DNA of 38,641 nt from the NCBI GenBank assembly GCA_010692645.1, contig JAAHGS010000052.1, positions 1 through 38,641 on the forward strand. Direction: 5' to 3'. Under the pieces are notes generated by a model. It was given only the letters and a program-made list of their open reading frames with translations, made no database searches and was not told the origin of the DNA. Within the stretch, counting starts at the first letter, position 1; each line of letters opens with the position of its first letter. Below are positions 19,000 to 29,061 of the stretch, in pieces. This stretch comes from Symploca sp. SIO2E9 (GTDB taxonomy: Bacteria; Cyanobacteriota; Cyanobacteriia; Cyanobacteriales; Coleofasciculaceae). The translations under genes and the position numbers were made by a program.

Positions 19000-19143
19000 C
19001 TTATTTTAAAAAAATGATCTGAACATGAAGAATAATAGAAAGTTATTGGTAAGTCAGTTGCGATTTGTTTTAATACTTAACAATCTTAGGGGGAATTTTG
19101 ATACAAAAGTTAAAATTTTGTCTGAAGGCTAAGAAGATCAATC

Positions 19144-19776
19144 ATGCGGGTTAAAATTTGTGGTATTACTAAACCAGAACAAGCTCAGGCGATTGCACAA
19201 CTGGGAGCCACGAGCTTAGGTTTTATCTGTGTCGAAGGCTCTCCCCGTTATCTTAAGCCTTGTCAAATTCGTGCAATATCAGAGCAGTTGACGGTTCCAG
19301 TGGATCGGATTGGTGTATTTGCTGATGCTGCGATTGAGAAAATATCTCAGATTGCTACCGAAGCTGGTTTGACAGGAGTACAATTGCACGGCAGTGAATC
19401 CCCACAATTTTGCTACAAGCTGCGCCAGTTATTGCCTGAAGTCGAAATTATCAAAGCCCTGAGGGTAAAAACTACGGAATCTTTAAATCAGGCTGGTGCC
19501 TATGCCAGTTGCGTCGAGACGCTGCTGCTGGATGCCTATCACCCCCAAAAGCTAGGCGGTACTGGCAAAACTTTAGACTGGGCAACCCTGGGGCAATTTC
19601 GTCCTTGTTGCCCTTGGTTGCTTGCTGGTGGCTTAAGACCAAATAATGTTCTCGATGCCTTGAGGGAGTTGCAACCTGATGGGATTGATTTATCTAGTGG
19701 TGTAGAACGAACTCCTGGAGATAAAGATTTAGATAAAGTTGCTCTTCTGTTTGAGAAATTGCACTTCTTATCGTAG
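19144..19776 (+). CDS. trpF: phosphoribosylanthranilate isomerase TrpF
   Basis: TrpF converts N-(5'-phosphoribosyl)anthranilate to the open-chain ribulose derivative in tryptophan synthesis. The 210-residue TIM barrel has the N-terminal [13 protein letters not shown] with the catalytic Cys (residue 5), [25 protein letters not shown], the catalytic Asp in [20 protein letters not shown], and the phosphate-binding [12 protein letters not shown] and [16 protein letters not shown]. Length is standard. It is a single gene, divergent from psaK with 144 bases between, and not near other trp genes, as is common in cyanobacteria. Confidence 0.97.
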   Translation: MRVKICGITKPEQAQAIAQLGATSLGFICVEGSPRYLKPCQIRAISEQLTVPVDRIGVFADAAIEKISQIATEAGLTGVQLHGSESPQFCYKLRQLLPEVEIIKALRVKTTESLNQAGAYASCVETLLLDAYHPQKLGGTGKTLDWATLGQFRPCCPWLLAGGLRPNNVLDALRELQPDGIDLSSGVERTPGDKDLDKVALLFEKLHFLS

Positions 19777-19945
19777 AGCAAGGATTTTAGGTTAATTTTG
19801 GAGCATGTCTAATTATCCTCTAACACCAACTAATTGTCAAGGCTTAATTTCAGTTGTCTTTAAGATTAGATTTAATGTTTGTAGTTGAGTAATGATCATG
19901 TAAAATTCTCTCTCGGGGTCTCAGACAATCCTAGAAGTGTAAAAT

Positions 19946-21298
19946 ATGAATGTTATTGAATCAACTCAATCTCCCCGCCTCGATACTTGCAGTCGAGAAG
20001 CAATTCTCAACTACTTCAAAAATTCATGGGAACTGGAAGAAGTTCTTATGAAAAGTTTGGTTAGAGAAGAAACGTTCTATCTGAATCCAGACCCTTTAAG
20101 AAATCGCCTGATTTTTTATTTAGGTCACTCTGCTGTCTTCTACATCAATAAACTAATTCGCGTTAGCTTGCTTGATAGACGGATTAATCCAGAATACGAA
20201 ACCCTTTTTGAAGTGGGGGTAGATCCTAAAGCACAGGAAGAACTTGAAAATGCCATGAAAGATGTTTCCTGGCCTGAAGTAGAAGATGTGTGGCGTTATC
20301 GAGATCAAGTTTATGAAGAAGTTGTGGAATTGATCAACAAAGTAGACCTCAATTTACCAATTGACCACAATCATCCTCTCTGGGCATTGATGATGGGTAT
20401 TGAACACAGTCGCATTCACTTTGAAACTTCTTCAATGTTGATTAGACAACTACCAGTCGAGGAAGTAGAACGTCCTACAAATTGGCTTTATGCTGCTTCC
20501 AATGGTAAAGTTACTGACAATAACAAAATTCTAGTTTCTGGTGGTGTCGTGGAACTTGGTAAGCCTGAAAATTATCCTACCTACGGCTGGGATAGTGAAT
20601 ATGGCTATTGCCAAGTCGAGGTCAAATCATTTTTAGCAAGCCAGTACCTAATTACCAACGGTGAATTCCTAGAGTTTGTCAACGATGGTGGTTATGAAAA
20701 TCAAGAATACTGGGATGAACAATCTTGGGATTGGAAGAAGGAACACAAGGTTAAGCATCCTAAGTTCTGGATACTTACTAATGGTGACTACCAATATCGA
20801 GCCATGTTTGACGAGATTAAGTTGCCTCTAGATTGGCCAGTTGAAGTTAACCACCATGAAGCAATTGCCTTCTGCCGTTGGAAAGGTAATGAAAGTCGTT
20901 TAATGAGCGAAGCAGAGTGGAATTTAGCAACTGCTGAATCTGGTGAAAGTAAACAAAAAATTGAACAAGATAGCGACGGCTATAATCTCAATTTAAAGTT
21001 TGGTTCTCCTAGCCCAGTAGGAATGTTAGAAAATGCCCAAAGCTCCAGTGGATTATATGATCTACGCGGGAATGTTTGGGAATGGCTCAGTGATAAATTC
21101 ACCGCCCTACCGGGATTCAAAACCCATTTTCTTTACGAGGATTATTCTGCTCCCTTTTACGATAGTCAACACAGTATGATGCTTGGTGGCGCTTGGGCAA
21201 CTACGGGAACAGAGGCATTGCTACATTATCGCAACTGGTTCCGTCCTTACTTCTACCAACATGCTGGTTTTAGAATTGCCCAAGACCTCAAAAAGTAA
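19946..21298 (+). CDS. ovoA: OvoA-type iron sulfoxide synthase, probably serving ergothioneine synthesis (EgtB role)
   Basis: Members join a cysteine-type thiol to histidine or trimethylhistidine with O2 and a non-heme iron. The 450-residue protein has an N-terminal DinB-like iron domain whose three ligands are visible: His61 in FYLGHSAVFYINK and His154/His158 in MGIEHSRIHFETSS (HX3HXE). The C-terminal FGE/sulfatase-modifying domain shows RGNVWEWLSD and GGAWATTGTEALL...FYQHAGFRIAQ. The sequence resembles the first two domains of OvoA more than mycobacterial EgtB. OvoA proteins, however, are about 700 residues with a C-terminal methyltransferase, which is missing here. The egtD gene follows after 30 bases, so hercynine is the likely substrate and ergothioneine the likely product. 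That is inference; 5-histidylcysteine activity is possible. The thiol donor (Cys or gamma-Glu-Cys) cannot be read. Confidence 0.88.
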   Translation: MNVIESTQSPRLDTCSREAILNYFKNSWELEEVLMKSLVREETFYLNPDPLRNRLIFYLGHSAVFYINKLIRVSLLDRRINPEYETLFEVGVDPKAQEELENAMKDVSWPEVEDVWRYRDQVYEEVVELINKVDLNLPIDHNHPLWALMMGIEHSRIHFETSSMLIRQLPVEEVERPTNWLYAASNGKVTDNNKILVSGGVVELGKPENYPTYGWDSEYGYCQVEVKSFLASQYLITNGEFLEFVNDGGYENQEYWDEQSWDWKKEHKVKHPKFWILTNGDYQYRAMFDEIKLPLDWPVEVNHHEAIAFCRWKGNESRLMSEAEWNLATAESGESKQKIEQDSDGYNLNLKFGSPSPVGMLENAQSSSGLYDLRGNVWEWLSDKFTALPGFKTHFLYEDYSAPFYDSQHSMMLGGAWATTGTEALLHYRNWFRPYFYQHAGFRIAQDLKK

Positions 21299-21328
21299 AT
21301 TACAGAAACCTTAACCTTTAGAAAGATA

Positions 21329-22360
21329 ATGTCAACTTTTTCTCCAGCCACAAAAGAGCATCCCAGTCTCCTAGAAGAACGCTTGCAAATTAATTATCTC
21401 AGTAGTCCTAATCTGCCTACTGACAAAGATGATGGCAAAGATATAATCACAGGATTAACTCAAACCCAGAAGAGGTTAGCACCTCGTTACTTTTACGATG
21501 ATAAGGGTTCGCAGTTGTTCGAGCAAATCTGTGAGTTACCTGAATACTACCCCACCCGCACAGAGGCTTGGCTGTTACAAGAATATGCCCCGGAAATCGC
21601 TAAATTAACAGGGGCTTGTGAACTAGTAGAACTCGGTAGCGGCAGTTCGACTAAAACTCGCCTATTATTAGATCCTTACCAGCAGCAGGGTTATCCCTTG
21701 CGCTATGTTCCTATTGATGTTAGTGGTGGAATTCTCAAAGAAAGTGCTAGGCAGTTGTTGATTGATTATCCTACCTTAGAGGTTCAGGGGCAGGTAGGAA
21801 CCTACGAGCAGGCAATGAGTAAGTTAACCCCTACTCCTTTACCTAGACGGATGGTTTCTTTCTTGGGGAGTACTTTGGGTAATTTTACAGCCCCAGAATG
21901 CGATCGCTTCTTTGGTCAAATTACAGCTTTACTGAAGGAGGGGGATTATTTTTTACTGGGGATTGACTTACAAAAACCAAAAGAAATTCTCGAAGCTGCC
22001 TACAACGATGCTCAAGGAGTCACTGCTGAATTCAACTTGAATATGTTAGCCCATTTGAACTGGCGCTTTCAGGGTAATTTTGAACTCAGTTCATTTACCC
22101 ATAAGGCAATTTATAATCAATTTCAAAATCAAATTGAGATGTATTTATATTGCCATCAACCCCAGACTGTGTGCTTAGAAAACTTGAATTTAATGATTGA
22201 GTTTGAAGCTGGGGAAAGTATCCTCACAGAAATTTCTCGCAAATTTAATTTGGAGCATATGCAGCAATATTTGCAAGCGCAGGGGTTAAAATCAATTAAA
22301 GCTTGGAGGGATCCGAAGCATTGGTTTGCTTTGCTCCTTTGTCAAGTACACACTAGCTAA
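21329..22360 (+). CDS. egtD: L-histidine N-alpha-methyltransferase EgtD
   Basis: EgtD trimethylates the alpha-amino group of histidine with three S-adenosylmethionine to give hercynine, the first step to ergothioneine. The 343-residue protein has YFYDDKGSQLFEQI near 54 and ELPEYYPTRTE near 69, both typical of the family. The SAM-binding ELVELGSGSSTK is near 98-109. GSTLGNFTAPE near 183 includes the Asn that holds the histidine amino group. TEISRKFN near 308 has the Glu and Ser that bind the imidazole. All active-site features I know are kept. It starts 30 bases after the sulfoxide synthase stop, so the two are almost certainly one transcript. Confidence 0.95.
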   Translation: MSTFSPATKEHPSLLEERLQINYLSSPNLPTDKDDGKDIITGLTQTQKRLAPRYFYDDKGSQLFEQICELPEYYPTRTEAWLLQEYAPEIAKLTGACELVELGSGSSTKTRLLLDPYQQQGYPLRYVPIDVSGGILKESARQLLIDYPTLEVQGQVGTYEQAMSKLTPTPLPRRMVSFLGSTLGNFTAPECDRFFGQITALLKEGDYFLLGIDLQKPKEILEAAYNDAQGVTAEFNLNMLAHLNWRFQGNFELSSFTHKAIYNQFQNQIEMYLYCHQPQTVCLENLNLMIEFEAGESILTEISRKFNLEHMQQYLQAQGLKSIKAWRDPKHWFALLLCQVHTS

Positions 22361-22379
22361 CTAATCCATCTTGGTATTT

Positions 22380-22429
22380 TGCTGGTAACAGGCTATGTGA
22401 GCAAAATGTCTCTATATTGCCTGCCAGCA
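22380..22429 (+). other. stem-loop between egtD and the DUF427 gene
   Basis: TGCTGG and CAGGC on the left (3-base bulge) pair with the contiguous GCCTGCCAGCA on the right, an 11-bp stem with a 25-base loop. No T-run follows. It may stabilise the 5' mRNA part or partly separate expression of the last two genes. Confidence 0.45.
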
Positions 22430-22501
22430 TCTTAACCATTAATATGGTAAAAGTATGGAGTAATTTAGCGAATAACAACTTAATCCTGTTAATTGTGACA
22501 A

Positions 22502-23002
22502 ATGATCATGAAACCACAACCTATTCCTCCAGGACCTGGTCAAGAATCCGTTTGGGACTACCCACGCCCTGCCCGTCTAGAGGACACACAAAAACATATT
22601 CGAGTCATCTTTAATGACATTGTTATTGCCCAAACACAGCATGCTAAGAGGGTCCTCGAAACCAGTCATCCTCCAACTTATTACATTCCACCAGAAGATA
22701 TCGAACTGGAATATTTAACTCAAACACCTCGTAAAACTTGGTGTGAATGGAAAGGCTGGTGTCAATATTACAACATCTTTGTCAATGGTAAGAATGCTCA
22801 ATATGGGGCCTGGAGTTATTTTGAGCCAACTCCAGATTTCGTTCCCATGAAGAACTACTTTGGTTTTTATGCCCGTCTCATGGATGCTTGCTATGTTGAT
22901 GATCAAGTAGTCACACCTCAGTCTGGTGAATACTACAGTGGCTGGATTACTAAAGAAATTGTTGGCCCCTTCAAGGGAGAACCAGGGACAATGGGTTGGT
23001 AA
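22502..23002 (+). CDS. DUF427 family protein in the ergothioneine cluster
   Basis: The 166-residue soluble protein carries the DUF427 signature: SVWDYPRPARLEDTQKHI, VIFNDIVIAQTQHAKRVLE, HPPTYYIPPEDIE, and CEWKGWCQYYNI near residue 80. DUF427 proteins form a small beta-rich fold, often near oxidoreductase genes, with no settled function. It has many aromatic residues (WSYFEPTPDF, NYFGFYARLMD) that could form a ligand pocket; this is inference. The chosen ATG at 22502 has no strong ribosome site; the second ATG two codons on is equally possible. Its TAA at 23000-23002 touches the ATG of the next gene, indicating translational coupling. Confidence 0.85.
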   Translation: MIMKPQPIPPGPGQESVWDYPRPARLEDTQKHIRVIFNDIVIAQTQHAKRVLETSHPPTYYIPPEDIELEYLTQTPRKTWCEWKGWCQYYNIFVNGKNAQYGAWSYFEPTPDFVPMKNYFGFYARLMDACYVDDQVVTPQSGEYYSGWITKEIVGPFKGEPGTMGW

Positions 23003-24022
23003 ATGCTGATGCTTAATTATTCATCGTTCATTATTAAAAAACTTTCTTTTGGTACTGTTGCTACAGTATCACTCGTCGGTTTAGTTGCCTGTCAAGAAAT
23101 GCCCCAAGCTACTAAGCTAAGAACTGCCTACATTGCTTCAGAAGGTCTATTTCAGCAAGAAGTTGTTAATATTGCTCTAGAAAAACTTGGTTACGAACTG
23201 GAAGTCAAGCAACTTGAACCCCCTACCCTGCACCTTGCTCTCGGCAATGGGGATTTGGATTTCTCCTGTGCTCATTGGGAAAAACTATACCAAGAATTCT
23301 TTGAAAAAAGTGGCGGCGACGAAAAATTAGAGCGAGTAGGAGTTATTGTTAACAATACTCTACAGGGTTATCAGATTGATAAAAAAACTGCCGACAAATA
23401 TAAAATTACTAATATAGAACAGCTCAAAGATCCAAAAATTGCTGGACTTTTTGACTCAGATGGAGATGGCAAGGCTGATTTAACTGGTTGTAATCCAGGT
23501 TGGGGTTGTGAGTCAGTAATTGAGCATCACTTAGATGTTTACGGACTAAGGGATACTGTTGAACATAATCAAGGTAGTTACAATGCTCTGATTGCAGATA
23601 CTATTAGTCGCTATCGACAAGGAGAACCTATACTCTACTATACCTGGACTCCCTTTTGGCTGGGTTCAGTTTTGAAGCAAACTAAAGATGTCATCTGGCT
23701 AGAAGTTCCTTTTACTGATTTACCAAAAGGGCAGGAAGAGTGGACAAAAAAAGATACCTCTATAGAGGGAAAAAATCTCGGCTTTGCTGTTGATAAAATT
23801 AGAACTGTGGCAAGGAAAGAGTTTTTGGAAACAAGCCCAGACGCCAAACGCTTATTTGAACTAGTTGAAATTCCTATCGAAGACATTAATGCTCAAAATC
23901 AACTCTTACAAGAAGGTGAAGATAGCACCGTAGATATCCGCCGCCATGCCGAAGAGTGGGTTGAGAAAAATCAAGAATTATTTGATAACTGGCTCGAAGA
24001 AGCAAGCAAATTAACTAGTTAA
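23003..24022 (+). CDS. proX: ProX/OpuAC-type betaine-binding lipoprotein
   Basis: A substrate-binding protein of the glycine betaine/proline ABC family, 339 residues. The N-terminus is a lipoprotein signal peptide with lipobox LVAC (Cys30), so it is anchored to the membrane. Close similarity to E. coli ProX runs through QGYQIDKKTADKYKITN, DGDGKADLTGCNPGWGCE and YYTWTPFW. Trp92, Trp167 and Trp215 correspond to the three cage tryptophans of E. coli ProX (Trp65, 140 and 188 in mature numbering) with a constant offset of 27. A trimethylammonium ligand is therefore likely. Glycine betaine is the default; hercynine or ergothioneine are attractive because of the cluster. No permease or ATPase (ProW/ProV) gene is in the window. 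It starts directly at the stop of the DUF427 gene. Confidence 0.9.
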   Translation: MLMLNYSSFIIKKLSFGTVATVSLVGLVACQEMPQATKLRTAYIASEGLFQQEVVNIALEKLGYELEVKQLEPPTLHLALGNGDLDFSCAHWEKLYQEFFEKSGGDEKLERVGVIVNNTLQGYQIDKKTADKYKITNIEQLKDPKIAGLFDSDGDGKADLTGCNPGWGCESVIEHHLDVYGLRDTVEHNQGSYNALIADTISRYRQGEPILYYTWTPFWLGSVLKQTKDVIWLEVPFTDLPKGQEEWTKKDTSIEGKNLGFAVDKIRTVARKEFLETSPDAKRLFELVEIPIEDINAQNQLLQEGEDSTVDIRRHAEEWVEKNQELFDNWLEEASKLTS

Positions 24023-24087
24023 AATTTAACTATCAAACTGGCTTAGTCTAACCTATTGTTATCATTGTGGCATCTACTATCATTCAC

Positions 24088-25731
24088 TTAGAGATTTTCC
24101 TGCCAAGGTAAGGTAACGGTAACCGTTGTCCCCACTCCTAGTTCGCTATCGATAGAAATTTCACCTCCGTGTAATTCCACAGATGCTTTAACAATTGCCA
24201 ATCCCAAACCAGCCCCTGGGATAAAGTTGACATTCGAGCCTCTAAAGAAAGCTTGAAATAGCTGGTCTTGATCCGCACTGGGTATGCCAATACCATGATC
24301 AGATATGCGAAAAACGACCTCTTGGTGTCCAATTGCTACAGATTCTTCTTGATGCAACTCTATTTCCAATCGCACTGAACTACCTTGAGGAGAGTACTTA
24401 AGAGCATTAGAGAGCAAATTACTAATGATCGAGCGTACAAGTTGTTTGTCAAGAATTGCTCTGCTTTCCGCTGCTTGGCATTCCCAGAGGATTTGATCCC
24501 GAGTATTGGAACTTAAGATAAATTCTGAGAGCAAATCTCTCACCAGCTGCTTAACATCTACTGGTACTGGCTGAAATCCTAGATTTTTAGCTTCGGCATC
24601 TTTAATAAAAGCAGCATCATTACTTAATTTAGTTAATTGTTCGACTGTAGCTTGAATGCGTTGTAGATGTTGATGCTTTTTTTTGTCTGTCCACCGAGAA
24701 CTATAGCGTTCGAGCAATTGACTCGAAGACAAAATTGTCGCTAGAGGAGTGCGGTACTCCTGGGAGATAGTCGCTAACAACTGAGACTTGATTTGTTCTA
24801 ATTCTTGCTCCTTTTCCAGAGCCAGTTGTAGTTCCTCTTCTAAGCGCTGTCGCTTAGGAATTTCTGCCCAGAGTTGCTCGTTTGCATGCTTTAATTTGGC
24901 AGTACTCTCTGCAAGTTTAACTTCAAGTTCCTGGTTGGTCTTTTCCAGGTTTGCCGCTACTTGTTGTTGCCCACTACTTTCGTGGAAAATCAAGGCCGCT
25001 CCGATAATTTGACCAGTTTTATTTTTAAGAGGTGCTGCCGTTTCAGTAATTAGAATTTCCTTGCCATTTTTGTTAACTAGCAAAGTATCGAACTCTAAAT
25101 TTATGGTTACCCCTTCGTGGAGTACCAAGGCGAGCGGATGTTCAATTAACTCTCGCGTCTGTGTATTGATAGTTCTGAAAACTTCGCTCAGAGGATCACC
25201 AACCACTTCTGCACAGTTCCAGCCAGTGAGAACTTCAGCAACAGGATTCATAAAGGTGACTAATTCTTCTTTGTCAGTAGTAATCACCGCATCACCCACA
25301 CTGTTGAGAGCTGTGGAGAGAGAGTGCTCTCTTTGCCCTCGCTCTAGCTCCATCTGATGCTTGTATAGGGCAATTTCAATGGTTGTGCATAAATCTCTCG
25401 GTTCAAAAGGCTTGAGAATGTAACCGTACGGTTCTGTAAACTTGGCACGATTTACCGTTTCCTCATCCGTGTAAGCTGTCAAATACACCACTGGAATTTG
25501 AAAGCGATTGCGGATTTGGTCTGCTGCTTGGATACCGTCAATCTTGCCTCTGAGTCTGATATCCATCAAAACCAAATCAGGCTTAGTCTCCCCTGCTGTT
25601 TTCACCGCTGCTTCTCCAGAAGGAAGATTAGCCGCGACAGCATAGCCGAGTGCTTCCAGTCGGTTTTGAATACTCAGCGCAACTATACTTTCATCTTCAA
25701 CAACTAGAATTCTGGCTCTTACCATTAGCAA
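24088..25731 (-). CDS. REC-PAS-histidine-kinase-like protein with altered phospho-site
   Basis: 547 residues. An N-terminal receiver domain (about 5-125) has Asp13, the phospho-acceptor Asp57 in LVLMDIRL, and Lys in YILKPFEP. A PAS domain follows (about 140-255), then a coiled coil of about 65 residues, a HisKA-like dimerisation region, and a HATPase domain (about 425-545) with N-box SNLLSNALKYSP, DHGIGIP and GAGLGLAIV. The H-box reads ATISQEYRTPLATI: residue 324, where SHEFRTPL kinases have the phosphorylated His, is Gln (CAG). The ATP-binding part is complete, but autophosphorylation at the usual site should not occur. The kinase gene at 25746 ends only 14 bases upstream, so its product could phosphorylate Asp57. 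Signal unknown. Confidence 0.9.
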   Translation of the reverse strand: MLMVRARILVVEDESIVALSIQNRLEALGYAVAANLPSGEAAVKTAGETKPDLVLMDIRLRGKIDGIQAADQIRNRFQIPVVYLTAYTDEETVNRAKFTEPYGYILKPFEPRDLCTTIEIALYKHQMELERGQREHSLSTALNSVGDAVITTDKEELVTFMNPVAEVLTGWNCAEVVGDPLSEVFRTINTQTRELIEHPLALVLHEGVTINLEFDTLLVNKNGKEILITETAAPLKNKTGQIIGAALIFHESSGQQQVAANLEKTNQELEVKLAESTAKLKHANEQLWAEIPKRQRLEEELQLALEKEQELEQIKSQLLATISQEYRTPLATILSSSQLLERYSSRWTDKKKHQHLQRIQATVEQLTKLSNDAAFIKDAEAKNLGFQPVPVDVKQLVRDLLSEFILSSNTRDQILWECQAAESRAILDKQLVRSIISNLLSNALKYSPQGSSVRLEIELHQEESVAIGHQEVVFRISDHGIGIPSADQDQLFQAFFRGSNVNFIPGAGLGLAIVKASVELHGGEISIDSELGVGTTVTVTLPWQENL

Positions 25732-25745
25732 TTTTAGTTTATACC

Positions 25746-27050
25746 CTAAGAGCTAATTTCCGAAAAGTACACTCTAAATTCAGTCCCGACACCACATTTC
25801 ACCTCAAGTATACCACCAAGTTGCTTGGTTAGGACATTCACCAACTGAAAACCCAGTGAATTTACACTCTTTAAGTCAAGATTTTTAGGTAAGCCTACAC
25901 CACTATCACGAACAATTAAGGTCAAGTATTTGTCAATTCCAACATGAAGAGCAATCTTGATTAAGCCCCTCATACTATTAGGGAAAGCATATTTTATAGC
26001 ATTAGAAACCAGCTCATTGATAATTAAACCGCAAGTGATAACTGTATCTATATTCAAAGCAACCTCATCGATATCTAGCTCTAGCTTGATGTTGCTAGTA
26101 TTGACTCCGTAAGCTCTGAATAGGTTACTTGTCAAATTCTGGATGTAATCGCTCAAATTTAGTCTGGCAAAATTTTTAGATTGATATAAAATTTCGTGAA
26201 CCAGAGCCATCGATTTGACGCGATTCTGACTCTCCCGGAATGCCTCCTTCATTCCTTGAGTCTCAAGTTGCTGAGACTGTAAGTCTAGCATACTGACTAT
26301 TACTTGCAAGTTATTTTTGACTCGATGATGAATTTCCTGAAGTAATACCTCCTTTTCCCGGAGCGATTCCTGAATTTCTATCTCTGCTTGATAGCGTTCT
26401 GTGATGTCAATTCCTACTGAGACAGCAATGCTGCCTTGCTGGTACTTCTGAACAGCAATAAGATATTTTCGAGACCAGCCGTTGACTTGCACCTCAACTA
26501 CTTGGCGCTCTGTTTGAACAGAACTAGCAAGAAACTGGCGTATGAACACAACAAACTCAGAACTGTTATCGAGAAATCCCAGTTGTTTACCAACAAAGGC
26601 TTCTGGGGGCATGTTAAAAATGTCAGCTAGATGCCGATTTCCTCCAAGATATCGCCCCTCAGAACTAATCCAAGAAACACATCCAGGTACAGCATCTAGA
26701 ACTGCACGCAGTTGCTCCTTTGCCTGTTGTAATTCTAATTCTACTGCTTTGAGGGCATTGATATCAGTAACTATTCCGAAGCAACCGGCTTTCAAAATTG
26801 TATTAGGATAGATATCAACTAGAGCTTGTAGAAATTCTTCTTGATCCTTAATTTTTTGCTCTGCGTATTGACATTTGACAATTTCTTGATGGAGGCGCAC
26901 ATTAGCTTGTTCTAGTTTGGCCCTAAGCTCACTTACCTGTTTTTCTAACTGGGCGTTAGTTGGGTGTAACTCTGACTCTACCTGCTTGCTTAAAACACAG
27001 TGATTGTCACGTGGATTGCCTGTATCTGCGCTCATGGTTGTCGATTGCAA
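25746..27050 (-). CDS. PAS sensor histidine kinase, HisKA_2 type
   Basis: 434 residues, no membrane segment. The first 75 residues are a coiled coil (QVSELRAKLEQANVRLHQE). The segment at about 78-105 (EEFLQALVDIYPNTI, then CFGIVTDINALKAVELELQ) looks like the two ends of a PAS domain joined with the core missing. A complete PAS follows at about 118-230 (AVLDAVPGCVSWISSEG, ending VGIDITERYQ). The HisKA_2 dimerisation domain has the phospho-His in LLQEIHHRVKNNLQV near 241, intact. The HATPase_c part has NELVSNAIKYAFPN, RDSGVGLPKNLD and LGFQLVNVLTKQLGG. Such kinases often signal through a soluble receiver. The next gene, 14 bases on, supplies one. The transcript starts here, in the 347-base gap that follows gap. 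Confidence 0.92.
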   Translation of the reverse strand: MQSTTMSADTGNPRDNHCVLSKQVESELHPTNAQLEKQVSELRAKLEQANVRLHQEIVKCQYAEQKIKDQEEFLQALVDIYPNTILKAGCFGIVTDINALKAVELELQQAKEQLRAVLDAVPGCVSWISSEGRYLGGNRHLADIFNMPPEAFVGKQLGFLDNSSEFVVFIRQFLASSVQTERQVVEVQVNGWSRKYLIAVQKYQQGSIAVSVGIDITERYQAEIEIQESLREKEVLLQEIHHRVKNNLQVIVSMLDLQSQQLETQGMKEAFRESQNRVKSMALVHEILYQSKNFARLNLSDYIQNLTSNLFRAYGVNTSNIKLELDIDEVALNIDTVITCGLIINELVSNAIKYAFPNSMRGLIKIALHVGIDKYLTLIVRDSGVGLPKNLDLKSVNSLGFQLVNVLTKQLGGILEVKCGVGTEFRVYFSEISS

Positions 27051-27397
27051 ATAAATCGATTATGTAGCGAACAATAGCACTTGAAATCAGTACTCAAAGT
27101 ATTTAAGTTACTATAATGATAGCAATCTTATACTCATATCACATCTCCATGGCTATAAATTATTATATCAAATCCAAAGTTTTGCATGTTAAAGGAAAGG
27201 AAAAAAACCCTTTCCTTTTCACCACTTACCCTATTACCCATCAATTAAAAATTGACAGACTACGAGTACAGCATGGCTTAAATAAAGCTGCAATTCTCAA
27301 TCAAAGAAAGGCTGATTAGATCAGTGTGTTGACACATTCGCTTCACTGAGTGCATGCTTTTGAATGCCTTAGTTGGAATACTACGCTACTAGTGCCA
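27051..27397. other. intergenic region between the kinase gene and gap
   Basis: An open frame on the plus strand (27116-27319, 67 codons) has no ribosome site, family match or neighbours supporting it, so I do not call it. The small palindrome TGTGTTGACACA near 27325-27336 might be part of a gap transcript end. Nothing else was seen. Confidence 0.45.

Positions 27398-29061
<1,664 letters not shown>

Noticed and set aside
27116-27319. 67-codon plus-strand frame between the kinase gene and gap
   Set aside because: No ribosome site, no recognisable family and an AT-rich composition like intergenic DNA.
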